The notes under the pieces: model-generated | Database searches by the model: none | Told to the model about the DNA's origin: nothing | The model's input: the letters and a program-made list of their open reading frames with translations, nothing else | Source of the DNA: CAADGV01 sp040290295 | GTDB lineage: Bacteria > Bacteroidota > Ignavibacteria > UBA10030 > UBA6906 | Length of the DNA: 64,000 nucleotides | Direction of reading: 5' to 3' | NCBI GenBank assembly: GCA_040290295.1 | Contig: PSMW01000010.1 | Location: 1 to 64,000, forward strand | Part shown: positions 43,525-51,720 of the stretch, in pieces | Layout of the letters: every line of letters begins with the position of its first letter | How positions within the stretch are numbered: the stretch's first letter is position 1 | Translations under genes and position numbers: made by a program

Positions 43525-44319
43525 TTAGCTTCTGCGCAGAGCTAACGTATCATCGACCATGCGTTGCGTAACCGGATGGCGTGGCTCGGAACAGATTGCT
43601 CGAGCGTTGCCTTGTTCGATGACTTTGCCCTGATGAAGGACCGCGATTCGATCGCACAGGTGAGCAGCAACGGTGAGATCGTGCGTGATAAGCAAGAGGG
43701 AAAGATGTTCTCTGTTCTTGATGTCCTTGATGAGCTGGATGATCTGCTGTTGTGTCAGGATGTCGAGAGCAGATGTCGGTTCGTCGAGAATCAACAATCG
43801 CGGTTGCGCGCCGAGAGCTCGAGCGATTGCTACACGTTGACGCTGTCCGCCGCTGAGTTGCGATGGGAGCCTCCCGAGAAGTTCTTCAGAAAGCCCAACG
43901 GCATCGAGCAACGTGCCCAGCGTCTGTTCCGGCTCAGGTGCCCCTGCATGCAAGCGTGCTTCGATGCCTTCCATGAGCGTGTCTCGTATGTTCATGTAGG
44001 GGTCGAGCGAAGCACCGCCTGCTTGGAAGACCATTTGAATTTCTGGATGTATCAGCCGTTGTGTTGAGAGACGCGGAAAGAGTTGCTGCGAATCGAACAT
44101 CACTCGACCGCTGTCGGGTTCGTGGAGTCCGATGATGCATCGTCCCAGCGTCGATTTCCCGGACCCGCTCTGCCCAATGATTCCAAGTACCTCCCCCGTT
44201 CGCACGGTCAAGCTGACATTCTCCAGCACTGTGCGCGTGCGATGGGAGAACCATCGATTTCGACTAGCACGCACTGATGCACACAAGCTCTCTACGGCGA
44301 GGAGGGACGTTCCGTTCAT
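43525..44319 (-). CDS. Peptide/oligopeptide ABC transporter ATPase (OppF/DppF-like)
   Basis: A 264-residue ABC ATPase. Walker A GQSGSGKST, Q-loop FQAGGASLDPYMNI, signature LSGGQRQRVAIARAL, Walker B LLILDEPTSALD and switch His in LLITHDLTVAA. The Q-loop with SLDP and the C-terminal end VIEQGNARAI place it in the Opp/Dpp ATPase group that energises di/oligopeptide or nickel uptake. It starts 3 bases after its partner ATPase. Matching permeases and binding protein are on the other strand at 49.0-52.9 kb. Confidence 0.92.
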   Translation of the reverse strand: MNGTSLLAVESLCASVRASRNRWFSHRTRTVLENVSLTVRTGEVLGIIGQSGSGKSTLGRCIIGLHEPDSGRVMFDSQQLFPRLSTQRLIHPEIQMVFQAGGASLDPYMNIRDTLMEGIEARLHAGAPEPEQTLGTLLDAVGLSEELLGRLPSQLSGGQRQRVAIARALGAQPRLLILDEPTSALDILTQQQIIQLIKDIKNREHLSLLLITHDLTVAAHLCDRIAVLHQGKVIEQGNARAICSEPRHPVTQRMVDDTLALRRS

Positions 44320-44322
44320 CGG

Positions 44323-45123
44323 TCAAGACGAAGAGATGGTACGGTCTAGTGGGTTGGTAATGCACGCTGCAGCAATGAGCTGACGTGAGTATGGATGTTG
44401 TGGATAATGAAAGAGCGTATCGACTTGTGCTCGTTCGATGATAGCACCGTCTTTCAAAACGGCGATGTCGTCGGCGTAGAGTCGAGCAATACCGATATCG
44501 TGTGTAACAAGAATCATCGCCATGCTGAAGTGTTTGCGTAATGAAAGAAGCAAGTCAAGTAACTGTCTGCGCAGCGACGGATCGAGTGCGCTTGTCGGCT
44601 CATCGGCGATCAGCAATTTCGGACGAGAGAGCAGAGCCATCGCGATCATGACTCGTTGCGCCATCCCTACGCTCAGTTGGAATGGATAGCGATGAGCAAC
44701 TTCTTCAGGTTGCAATCCGACCCTCTCAAGCAAGTCCTCCACCACCTTTTCGTCGGAATGTTCATCAGCGGCAAGACTCATCTGGCGTTCGATGGTTGCT
44801 ATGGGATTCAAGGTGAGGGTTGGCTCTTGGAAAATGTAGCGGACGAGGCTTGTTCTGATCTGGCAAAGAGTTCTCTCGCCACACGCAAGGACGTTTTTTC
44901 CCAAGAGATTTACTTCACCTTCGATGAAGACCTCGGACTCTTGAGGGAAGAGATTCGTGAGCCCCCTTATGAGTGTTGTCTTGCCGCTTCCGCTCGAACC
45001 AACTATTGCCATGCATTTGTTCGCTTCGAGGTCGAACGACACATTCCTAATGACAGGTGATCGGTCTTCATTACCTCCAAAAGAGACATGGAGATTTTTA
45101 ACTGTGAGCAATGGTTGAGTCAT
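44323..45123 (-). CDS. Peptide/oligopeptide ABC transporter ATPase (OppD/DppD-like)
   Basis: A 266-residue ABC ATPase, first of the pair. Walker A GSSGSGKTT, Q-loop FQEPTLTLNPIATI, signature LSVGMAQRVMIAMAL (an LSxGM variant common in OppD), Walker B LLIADEPTSALDP and ILVTHDIGIARLYADD. A start at ATG 45123 gives MTQPLLTVKNLHVSF; upstream codons look like leader. The C-terminus is short and lacks the extended Cys-rich oligopeptide/dipeptide tail seen in many OppD proteins. Confidence 0.92.
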   Translation of the reverse strand: MTQPLLTVKNLHVSFGGNEDRSPVIRNVSFDLEANKCMAIVGSSGSGKTTLIRGLTNLFPQESEVFIEGEVNLLGKNVLACGERTLCQIRTSLVRYIFQEPTLTLNPIATIERQMSLAADEHSDEKVVEDLLERVGLQPEEVAHRYPFQLSVGMAQRVMIAMALLSRPKLLIADEPTSALDPSLRRQLLDLLLSLRKHFSMAMILVTHDIGIARLYADDIAVLKDGAIIERAQVDTLFHYPQHPYSRQLIAAACITNPLDRTISSS

Positions 45124-45277
45124 GTCGTGGACTTTTATCTTCAGATAGGTTCGTGCATTCTCCCACCTTCCGCTGTGATGAGGCTCTGCAACACTGAGAA
45201 ATTGCAAAATCTAAGCGGTATTGCGTACTTTCCAGAAAGCGTTTCGTAAATAATTGCTAAAGGCTACGCAAAATCCA

Positions 45278-45306
45278 TTGATAGTGCTGGACGTTTATTC
45301 TATGTT
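45278..45306 (+). promoter_or_regulatory. Candidate promoter of the 48-bp-repeat protein gene
   Basis: TTGATA (45278-45283), 17-base spacer, TATGTT (45301-45306). Predicted start near 45313, giving an 80-base leader. The gene diverges from the ABC ATPase operon. Confidence 0.5.
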
Positions 45307-45310
45307 TTCC

Positions 45311-45392
45311 TGCGAAAGGAGGGACGCAAAGGCTAAGGCGCATTGTTCACCAACCTAATTCACTGATGTCTCAATAGTGAAGGAAGTCCCCC
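45311..45392 (+). promoter_or_regulatory. Structured leader with a c-di-GMP-I (GEMM)-like core
   Basis: The leader contains GCGAAAGGAGGGACGCAAAG (45312-45331). This resembles the most conserved part of c-di-GMP-I riboswitches (GAAA tetraloop side, then GGGACGCAAAG). The upstream conserved GGCAAACC half is not recognisable, so a full aptamer is not supported. Inside, TTCACT (45359-45364) pairs with AGTGAA (45376-45381), and GGGAC (45321-45325) can pair with GTCCC (45386-45390) just before the ATG. The second pairing would close the ribosome-site region. It may be a diverged riboswitch or an unrelated RNA leader. Confidence 0.4.
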
Positions 45393-45796
45393 ATGACAAA
45401 AACCAAATTCATATTGGTGATCTCGGCGATCCTGTTGTTCGCTGGGGTCGCCATCAGCCAGGAGAATGTGGAACAGGCATTTCGCGTTCGACTCGCAGAT
45501 AACTCCGTCTGTGTCGTTCAATCAGGGTCTGCAATCGAAAGCAACGAGCTTGCAGCCCAAACTGTCCAACATGTAGCCTTACGTTCCGCATCGCAGGTAG
45601 AAGCGCTTGGCAGCATCTACGGATTCGGACGTTCTGCGTCTCAGGTAGAAGCGCTTGGCAGCATCTACGGATTCGGACGTTNNNNNNNNNNGGACGTTCT
45701 GCGTCTCAGGTAGAAGCGCTTGGCAGCATCTACGGATTCGGACGTTCTGCGTCTCAGGTAGAAGCGCTTGGCAGCATCTACGGATTCGGACGTTAA
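45393..45796 (+). CDS. Small secreted protein of 16-residue tandem repeats (assembly gap inside)
   Basis: A signal peptide (MTKTKFILVISAILLFAGVAIS-Q) and a roughly 40-residue unique part are followed by repeats of SASQVEALGSIYGFGR. Two full units stand before a run of 10 N (45682-45691), a partial unit and two full units after it, then a stop straight after the last Arg. Taken literally the N-run shifts the frame, but all sequence on both sides matches one 48-base periodicity, so the true gene should be continuous and the repeat number is unknown. No family is recognised. The exported repeat design suggests a surface or matrix polymer, or a multi-copy peptide precursor. It has its own promoter, leader and terminator. 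Confidence 0.75.
45585..45793 (+). repeat. 48-bp coding tandem repeat, collapsed by assembly gap
   Basis: Full units at 45585-45632, 45633-45680, 45698-45745 and 45746-45793. The last three are identical by eye and the first differs near its 5' end (TCCGCATCG versus TCTGCGTCT). Each encodes 16 residues ending IYGFGR. Near-identity indicates recent copying or homogenisation. Confidence 0.92.
45682..45691. other. Assembly gap (10 N)
   Basis: A run of ten N inside the tandem repeat. An in-frame repair needs 41 bases, or 41 plus a multiple of 48, in place of the 10 N. Confidence 0.98.
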
Positions 45797-45894
45797 CGAT
45801 TCATTCATGCTCAAGCTTTAGTCTTCAACCTTCCTTTCATCAAGGGGAGCCCAAGTTCGACGTTAGTTTTGCTAGGTGTGCATGGGGAACCCTC

Positions 45895-45928
45895 AAGCCT
45901 TCAATGCTTCTGTATTGAAGGCTTTTTT
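45895..45928 (+). terminator. Strong intrinsic terminator after the repeat protein
   Basis: AAGCCTTCAAT (45895-45905) pairs perfectly with ATTGAAGGCTT (45914-45924), extendable by two pairs around a TTCT loop, and runs into six T (45923-45928). It lies only 44 bases before the start codon of the next gene, with no obvious promoter between. Confidence 0.88.
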
Positions 45929-45972
45929 GTATTCTGTTGGAAATCCTTTTATGAATTCTCTTCGAGGAGTGC

Positions 45973-48915
45973 GTGCGAAAGCTTTTTCTCTCCTGTTGCG
46001 TAGCGCTATTGTTCCAGGCAGCGTTTGCAGAAACGCCGATACAAATCCGGTGGTTTGAGACAGAAAGCAAACACTTCAGGATCGTCTATCGGGAAGGGCA
46101 CGCCCATCTCGTTTATCATATTGTTCGGTCAGCCGAGAACGCACTCGAGCGGCTGCGCGAATTGTTTGCCTACACACCGCAAGATAAGATCGTCATTAAC
46201 ACCTATGACGTGAACGACTATGGTGCAGGCAGCGCAACAACGGTTCCTCGCAATTATATCTGGCTCGACCTGGCACCAATGGAGCCGGGCTACGAAAACA
46301 TTCCGTACAACGAACGAATCCAATGGCTGCTGAATCACGAATTGGTGCATATTGTGGTGAACGATCTTGCCACGAACGTAGAGGCGTTCAATCGCTCGAT
46401 CTTCGCTAAGGTCGCGCCTGAACAGGTACAACCCCTTTCCATTCTTTACAGTGTTCTTACCAACTACAGTCGCTACACTCCCCGATGGCATCAAGAAGGT
46501 ATCGCCGTGTTCTTGGAAACATGGTTGAGCGGCGGATTTGGCCGAACCCTTGGCAACTTCGACGAGATGTATTTCCGTGCTCTCGTCCATGAAGGCAAAG
46601 CCTTCCCCTCCGACAATCTTCTCGAGACCCAAGTTGCTCACAATTCATTTCTCGTTGAGACCATGTACTACCTCTTTGGTGAAAGATTTGTCACTCACCT
46701 CGCATTGCGCTATGGTCCCGAAAGAGTATTGCAATGGTACACCGCTTCTGCAAGCGATGTGTACAAGAGTTTCAAGCAGAAGTTCGAGCACGTCTTCGGC
46801 GAGGAGTTCGATACGGCGTGGGAACGGTTTGTCGAGGAGGAAAAGTTGTTCCAAGAGTCCAATCTCTCATGTCTCGGTGCTGAGCCTCTCACGCCCATCG
46901 TGCGTCTTGCGGACAGCCCTATCGGTGCAGTGACGCATCCCCATGCAAGTTTATCGGGCGATACGCTGTATTGGGGTGAACATCGCGCCCACCATCTTGC
47001 TGATATTTGTCGATTCGTCCGAACGACCCGCAGTGCCAAGGAACTTTCGACGCTCCCTACACCAAGCATGTATCAAGTCGCGTCGACTGCCTTCGATCCT
47101 TCGGTGGGCAAACTGTTCTACACAACCAAAAACAACCAACTCTATCGCGATCTCTGGATGCTGGATGTCCATTCGAACGAGCGGAGACTGCTTTTCGAAA
47201 ATGCTCGCATCGGGCATCTTACCGTTTCCTCCTTGACGCATGAGCTGTGGGGAGTTCGTCATGCAGGCGGAGCTTCGTGGTTGGTGCACTCAGCCTTTCC
47301 GTACGACTCGGTTTCGCACCTCCTGTACTTTAATGTGGGAGAAGAGGTTCAGGGACTTGCAGTGAACGACAGCGGAACCTTGCTTGCTGTGGTTCTCCAT
47401 AAGCCCAACGGCGATCAATCCATCCTCGTCGTGCCGACTGAACCCATCAAGAACGGCACGCGCGCGGCGTTCACAACCATCACCGACAAGGGTTCACCCG
47501 AAAATCCAAGTTGGGGGAGAGATGGAAGGACGTTGTACTGGAACGCATTCACCAACGGGGTCTCCAACATTTACAAGACTTCGCTCGATACTCTCCGGAT
47601 CGTTCCAGTCTCACACACTCTGGTAGGCCTGTTCAAACCGATTGAACTGACAAAGGACTCACTCTTTGCATTCGAGTTTTCGACTGATGGATTTGTCCCC
47701 GTGCTGATTCCTAACGCGGAGGCGCGGCGTTTGCCGGCGATTCAGTATTTGGGCCAGCGTGTGTACGAAGCCTATCCTCACATCGGCAAGTGGGTGGTGA
47801 ACCGTACCCCGACAGTTGCCGATAGCTTGCCACCCCTGATGCAAACAGAGTATGCCGGCATGAATCATCTGAAAATAGTGTCGTTCATTCCTGTCATCAC
47901 GGGGTTCCAGTCAAAAAAAGTGTTAGGACTCTTTGCGCATGTGTCCGATCCCATCCTGAATCACGACCTCATCATCGAGGCGGGACTTTCACCTTTTCAC
48001 GAGAAGCGACAGCCGCTCCAATTCCATTTAAAAATGAAGTACGACTATCAAAAGGAATTTGAATTCGGATGGGAACTCAACGGTCCCGATTTCTACGATC
48101 TCTTCAACAAACGCAAACGGGGAATGTTAGGCAGCAAGATTCGGCTTGCCAACACTCATTACTGGATATATGACAATCCTCAGAAGATGAAACAGCAATC
48201 GGAATTCGCTTTCTATACGGGAGTGGAGTACATCAACGACAATCTTGTGCGAGTTTCAACGCCGGACTTTTTCGTGGCGCAGACTGCACTGAACTCCCAA
48301 AGTCTTCGCCGCACGATCGGCAGCAGTGATTTCGAAAGCGGAAACGAGTACAGCATCACGACCATGTACTTCGGTTCCGATCCTCGTGCGCCGAAGACCG
48401 GCTTCCAGTTGTACGCCGAATGGGACCATTTCACTCCATACATTGTCCCACACAACGTTTTGCATTTCAAGATCGCGGCCGGGTATCATAACGCGAATTC
48501 AAGACTCAGCCAATCGAGGTTCTTTTTTGGCGGCTTTGGGAATCGGACGCTGGAGAATGTGGATGCAAAGCAATTTCGCAAAGTCTTCCGCTTTCCGGGC
48601 ATACCCATCTACAGTCTTGGGGTTGATCGATTTGCAAAGCTGATGGTGGAAAACAATTTTCCTCCTGTTCGCTTCGGCGAGGTCTCGTTCGGACAGCACT
48701 TCATGAATCACTTGGATGCATCGGTCTTTACCAACGTATTGGTCACCAATACCCATCGGTGGTTCAGCATCGACGTCGGTGCTCAAGCGAACATCGTCTT
48801 CAAACATTGGTCGAATCTTGAATCGACACTTTCTGCCGGTGCAGCGCGCGCGTGGTCGATGGGCAATCCATCCGACGAGTGGTTCATCTCATTCAAGCTC
48901 CTTCGGAATTTTTAA
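45973..48915 (+). CDS. Exported metalloprotease-propeller-outer-membrane barrel protein
   Basis: A 980-residue exported protein. Signal peptide MRKLFLSCCVALLFQAAFA. A gluzincin-like peptidase domain (peptidase MA type) follows with zinc motif HELVH at residues 122-126 and the downstream acidic motif HQEGIAVFLETW. Residues about 290-620 show repeated beta-propeller/TolB-like blades (LYWGEHRAHHLADI, LFYTTKNNQLYRDLWMLD, GRDGRTLYWNAFTNGVSNIYK). The last 330 residues have alternating amphipathic strands and end in Phe, as outer-membrane barrels do. The start is GTG at 45973 after GAGGAG with a short 3-base gap. It probably sits in the outer membrane with protease and propeller in the periplasm or outside. 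Substrate unknown. Confidence 0.82.
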   Translation: MRKLFLSCCVALLFQAAFAETPIQIRWFETESKHFRIVYREGHAHLVYHIVRSAENALERLRELFAYTPQDKIVINTYDVNDYGAGSATTVPRNYIWLDLAPMEPGYENIPYNERIQWLLNHELVHIVVNDLATNVEAFNRSIFAKVAPEQVQPLSILYSVLTNYSRYTPRWHQEGIAVFLETWLSGGFGRTLGNFDEMYFRALVHEGKAFPSDNLLETQVAHNSFLVETMYYLFGERFVTHLALRYGPERVLQWYTASASDVYKSFKQKFEHVFGEEFDTAWERFVEEEKLFQESNLSCLGAEPLTPIVRLADSPIGAVTHPHASLSGDTLYWGEHRAHHLADICRFVRTTRSAKELSTLPTPSMYQVASTAFDPSVGKLFYTTKNNQLYRDLWMLDVHSNERRLLFENARIGHLTVSSLTHELWGVRHAGGASWLVHSAFPYDSVSHLLYFNVGEEVQGLAVNDSGTLLAVVLHKPNGDQSILVVPTEPIKNGTRAAFTTITDKGSPENPSWGRDGRTLYWNAFTNGVSNIYKTSLDTLRIVPVSHTLVGLFKPIELTKDSLFAFEFSTDGFVPVLIPNAEARRLPAIQYLGQRVYEAYPHIGKWVVNRTPTVADSLPPLMQTEYAGMNHLKIVSFIPVITGFQSKKVLGLFAHVSDPILNHDLIIEAGLSPFHEKRQPLQFHLKMKYDYQKEFEFGWELNGPDFYDLFNKRKRGMLGSKIRLANTHYWIYDNPQKMKQQSEFAFYTGVEYINDNLVRVSTPDFFVAQTALNSQSLRRTIGSSDFESGNEYSITTMYFGSDPRAPKTGFQLYAEWDHFTPYIVPHNVLHFKIAAGYHNANSRLSQSRFFFGGFGNRTLENVDAKQFRKVFRFPGIPIYSLGVDRFAKLMVENNFPPVRFGEVSFGQHFMNHLDASVFTNVLVTNTHRWFSIDVGAQANIVFKHWSNLESTLSAGAARAWSMGNPSDEWFISFKLLRNF

Positions 48916-48984
48916 TCGACCAGTCGATGCTGAGCGCGTACCTCCGAACGACAGCAGCATCCGCGTGACGAAGCATACACATGG

Positions 48985-49013
48985 TTGACAAACCTTCCCT
49001 GTCTGGCTATATT
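48985..49013 (+). promoter_or_regulatory. Promoter of the peptide transporter-kinase operon
   Basis: Perfect TTGACA (48985-48990), 17-base spacer, TATATT (49008-49013). Predicted start near 49020, about 23 bases before the ATG of the binding-protein gene. Confidence 0.72.
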
Positions 49014-49042
49014 TAGCTGTCCTTTTTGTCTAACAGGGGAGT

Positions 49043-50710
49043 ATGAAACTTTCTCGAGCAACGCGATGGCTGCTCGCCATTGCCTTTGCTTGTGCAATCT
49101 TTTGGGGATGTAACCGTAAACACCAAGCGGATGAAGCGACGGTCACGATCGCCATCGAAGGTGACGTTTTGTCGTTCAACCCGTTGTTCACCGACGACCT
49201 CGTCTCCGCGGAAATTGCCCAGCTGCTGTTCCCTCGCCTGGTAGAGCCTGAGTTCGATTACACTCGGGGACTCCTCAGTTTTTCGCCCTTCCTTGCTTCT
49301 TCGTGGGAGTTTTCACGCGATAGTTCCGAGATTACCTTTCATCTTCGCCGCGATGCAGTATGGTCGGATGGCGTGCGCGTGACTGCGCGCGATGTGCAGT
49401 TTTCCTTCGAGTTGTATGCCGACACGGTTGTTGCCAGCGTCCGGCAAGGCGTGACGCAACACCTACGCCGGGACCGGGGACGAGTGAATGTTGCCACGAG
49501 CGTTGTACCGACCAATGATTCGACGATCGTTTTTCGATTCGAAAAGGCGGCAGCAACCCATCTCTTCGATCTCGGAGTGCCGTTGATTCCTCATCACGTG
49601 TTGGACACAGTGCCGCGGGCACATCTACGCTCGCACCGCTTCAATACCAGTCCCATCACGTCCGGTCCTTTCTGGCTCGAGCGCCGCGTGCCGCTGCAGC
49701 AAATAGTTCTTCGAGCAAACCGTAACGGCTGGTGCGGTATTACGCCGAAGGTTGCTCGTCTCGTGTTCAAGGTTTTGCCCGAGCATCGAACGCGCATAGC
49801 GCAGCTCGCATCGGGGGAAGTCGATCTCGTCACCGGATTGCGCCTCGAAGATGCAGAGCCTTTGTCGAGGGAGGAACGAGTTGCGCTCGTCTCGACGGTT
49901 GGGAGAGACTACGATTTCATCGGCTGGAATAATATCGATCCGCAAGCGTATCGAGCTTCGCAAGGGAAAGTCATCACACCACATCCTCTCTTCGGTTCGA
50001 AGAACGTGCGACGAGCGTTGACGATGGCAATCGACCGCACAGCGATCGTTCGTGCCTATTTGGGAAAGCATGGGCAGGAAGCCTTTGGGGGGATTTCTCC
50101 CTTGTTCGCCTGGGCGTACAACGATACGTTGAAACCATTACCTTTCGATCCACAACGCGCTGTTCGTTTGTTGGAGATGGAGGGCTGGCACGACGCAGAC
50201 GGCGACGGTGTTCTCGACAAAGCTGGAAAGAAGTTTGCGTTCACGCTCAAGATTGCCTCGGGCAATCAACTGCGCGACGTTATCGCTACTGTTGTGCAAC
50301 AGCAACTCAAAAATGTGAAAATCGACATGAACATCGAGCGCGTCGAGCGCTCGACATTTTGGAACGATCTCATCGAACGAAGGTACGACGCGTGGATCGC
50401 AGGCTTCCGTTTGCCCTTGCAGTTACAACTTGATGTATGGTGGCATTCCGATTTACAACGCTCGCCGTTCAATCTTGTCGGCTTCCGCCATCCTCGTGTC
50501 GATGAGATCCTCGAACGCGTGCGATCGTTGAATCGACAAGAGGACGGAGCAGAGTTATGGAGAGAATTTCAGGCTCTCGTCCACGATGAACAACCCTACA
50601 CGTTTCTGTTTTGGATCAGCGACCTTGTTGCTGTGAACAAGCGAGTAAAAGGCACCCATATCGGCATCTTCGGAGCGACACACAAAGCTTGGGAGTGGTA
50701 CGTAGAGTGA
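49043..50710 (+). CDS. Peptide ABC transporter substrate-binding lipoprotein (family 5)
   Basis: A 555-residue lipoprotein. The signal peptide ends at the lipobox FWGC (Cys23). The mature part has the family 5 signature: EGDVLSFNPLFTDDLVSAEIAQLLFPRLVE, WSDGVRVTARDVQFSFELY, FGSKNVRRALTMAIDRTAIV and RAVRLLEMEGWHDADGDGVLDK. Such proteins deliver peptides, nickel chelates or similar ligands to Dpp/Opp-type permeases. The ribosome site AGGGGAG is strong and a near-consensus promoter lies 30-58 bases upstream. It heads a run with two permeases and the protein kinase gene. Confidence 0.93.
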   Translation: MKLSRATRWLLAIAFACAIFWGCNRKHQADEATVTIAIEGDVLSFNPLFTDDLVSAEIAQLLFPRLVEPEFDYTRGLLSFSPFLASSWEFSRDSSEITFHLRRDAVWSDGVRVTARDVQFSFELYADTVVASVRQGVTQHLRRDRGRVNVATSVVPTNDSTIVFRFEKAAATHLFDLGVPLIPHHVLDTVPRAHLRSHRFNTSPITSGPFWLERRVPLQQIVLRANRNGWCGITPKVARLVFKVLPEHRTRIAQLASGEVDLVTGLRLEDAEPLSREERVALVSTVGRDYDFIGWNNIDPQAYRASQGKVITPHPLFGSKNVRRALTMAIDRTAIVRAYLGKHGQEAFGGISPLFAWAYNDTLKPLPFDPQRAVRLLEMEGWHDADGDGVLDKAGKKFAFTLKIASGNQLRDVIATVVQQQLKNVKIDMNIERVERSTFWNDLIERRYDAWIAGFRLPLQLQLDVWWHSDLQRSPFNLVGFRHPRVDEILERVRSLNRQEDGAELWREFQALVHDEQPYTFLFWISDLVAVNKRVKGTHIGIFGATHKAWEWYVE

Positions 50711-50747
50711 AGCGCATTTCAATTTCGTTCATCCATGTGATTCAACG

Positions 50748-51713
50748 GTGTTCAATTCGTTACCGACATATATTCTTCGTCGTTTAGGGGAGATCTTACC
50801 ATTACTGTTCGGGTTGTTGACGGTTGTTTTCTTTCTTGCCAGACTGATGCCCGGCGATGCAACCGATGCACTCATCTCGCCAACGATTCCTGCCTCGGTG
50901 CGCGAGCAGCTACGCGAGCAATTCGGACTCGATCGCCCTCTCGTCGATCAATACGTTTCATGGATACGTTCGGCGCTCAGGGGCGATCTGGGTGTTTCTT
51001 TCACGCGTGCTGAGCCAGTAACCACAGTCATTGCTGGCGTCTTGCCGAATACTCTCGTTCTCGGCGGTGCAGCGCTCCTGATCGAGGTGGTCTTAGGAGT
51101 GCTTTTGGCGCTTCCGGTTCTTTGGCTACACGGGACGAGGCGCGAACAACTCTTGTCGCGTTTGCTCTTGGGGGTGTATGCCATTCCGTCCTTTTGGATC
51201 GGGATGATTTTGCTGATGGTGTTTTCCTATTGGTTGGGTTGGTTCCCATCTTCGCAAATGTACTCATCGGATCAATACGGATCATTCTCGAATTTGATTG
51301 CCCATCTCGTCCTGCCCGCGCTCACCATCGCGATTCCCGCAGCAGCAGCGCTGGCGCGTTACATGCGATCGAGCCTGCAGAATGTGCAGCGACAGGAGTT
51401 CGTCCTCTTTGCCCGAAGCCTGGGTTTGCCCCGCACAAAGATTGTTCGTTCCTACATTTTGCCGAATGCTGCATCGCCACTCATCGCTTTAGCAGGAGTG
51501 GAGTTCGGCGTTCTGATGACGGGTGTTCTCGTGACCGAGACGCTGTACTCTTGGCCCGGCATGGGGCAACTTACCGTACATGCCATTTTTGCTCGCGACT
51601 ATCCTCTCATTATGGGGTGTGTCCTGGTAGCTGGGGTGGTCGTCGCAATCGGTAACCTGGCGGCGGATGTGGCGAACGCGATACTCGATCCACGCCTTCG
51701 CTTTACACGATGA
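50748..51713 (+). CDS. Peptide ABC transporter permease (DppB/OppB-like)
   Basis: A 321-residue inner-membrane permease with about six helices. LRRLGEILPLLFGLLTVVFFLARLMPGDATDALI at the N-terminus and the EAA loop EFVLFARSLGLPRTKIVRSYILPNA are diagnostic of the DppB group. The start is GTG at 50748; no good ribosome site is seen, so translation may depend on the upstream gene 37 bases away. It pairs with the following permease to form the channel. Confidence 0.93.
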   Translation: MFNSLPTYILRRLGEILPLLFGLLTVVFFLARLMPGDATDALISPTIPASVREQLREQFGLDRPLVDQYVSWIRSALRGDLGVSFTRAEPVTTVIAGVLPNTLVLGGAALLIEVVLGVLLALPVLWLHGTRREQLLSRLLLGVYAIPSFWIGMILLMVFSYWLGWFPSSQMYSSDQYGSFSNLIAHLVLPALTIAIPAAAALARYMRSSLQNVQRQEFVLFARSLGLPRTKIVRSYILPNAASPLIALAGVEFGVLMTGVLVTETLYSWPGMGQLTVHAIFARDYPLIMGCVLVAGVVVAIGNLAADVANAILDPRLRFTR

Positions 51714-51720
51714 GAAACAC

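Noticed and set aside
45231..45392. Complete c-di-GMP-I riboswitch
   Set aside because: Only the GAAA...GGGACGCAAAG half is recognisable. The 5' conserved part is missing and the likely promoter lies where it would have to be, so only a partial resemblance is reported.
45585..45793. Possible CRISPR array from 48-bp repeats
   Set aside because: Units are directly adjacent with no spacers, stay in one reading frame as SASQVEALGSIYGFGR, and follow a signal peptide; no cas genes are present.
45841..45894. Riboswitch just before the terminator at 45895
   Set aside because: A short GGGG/CCC pairing is possible but no known aptamer consensus (TPP, fluoride, SAM, guanidine) fits.
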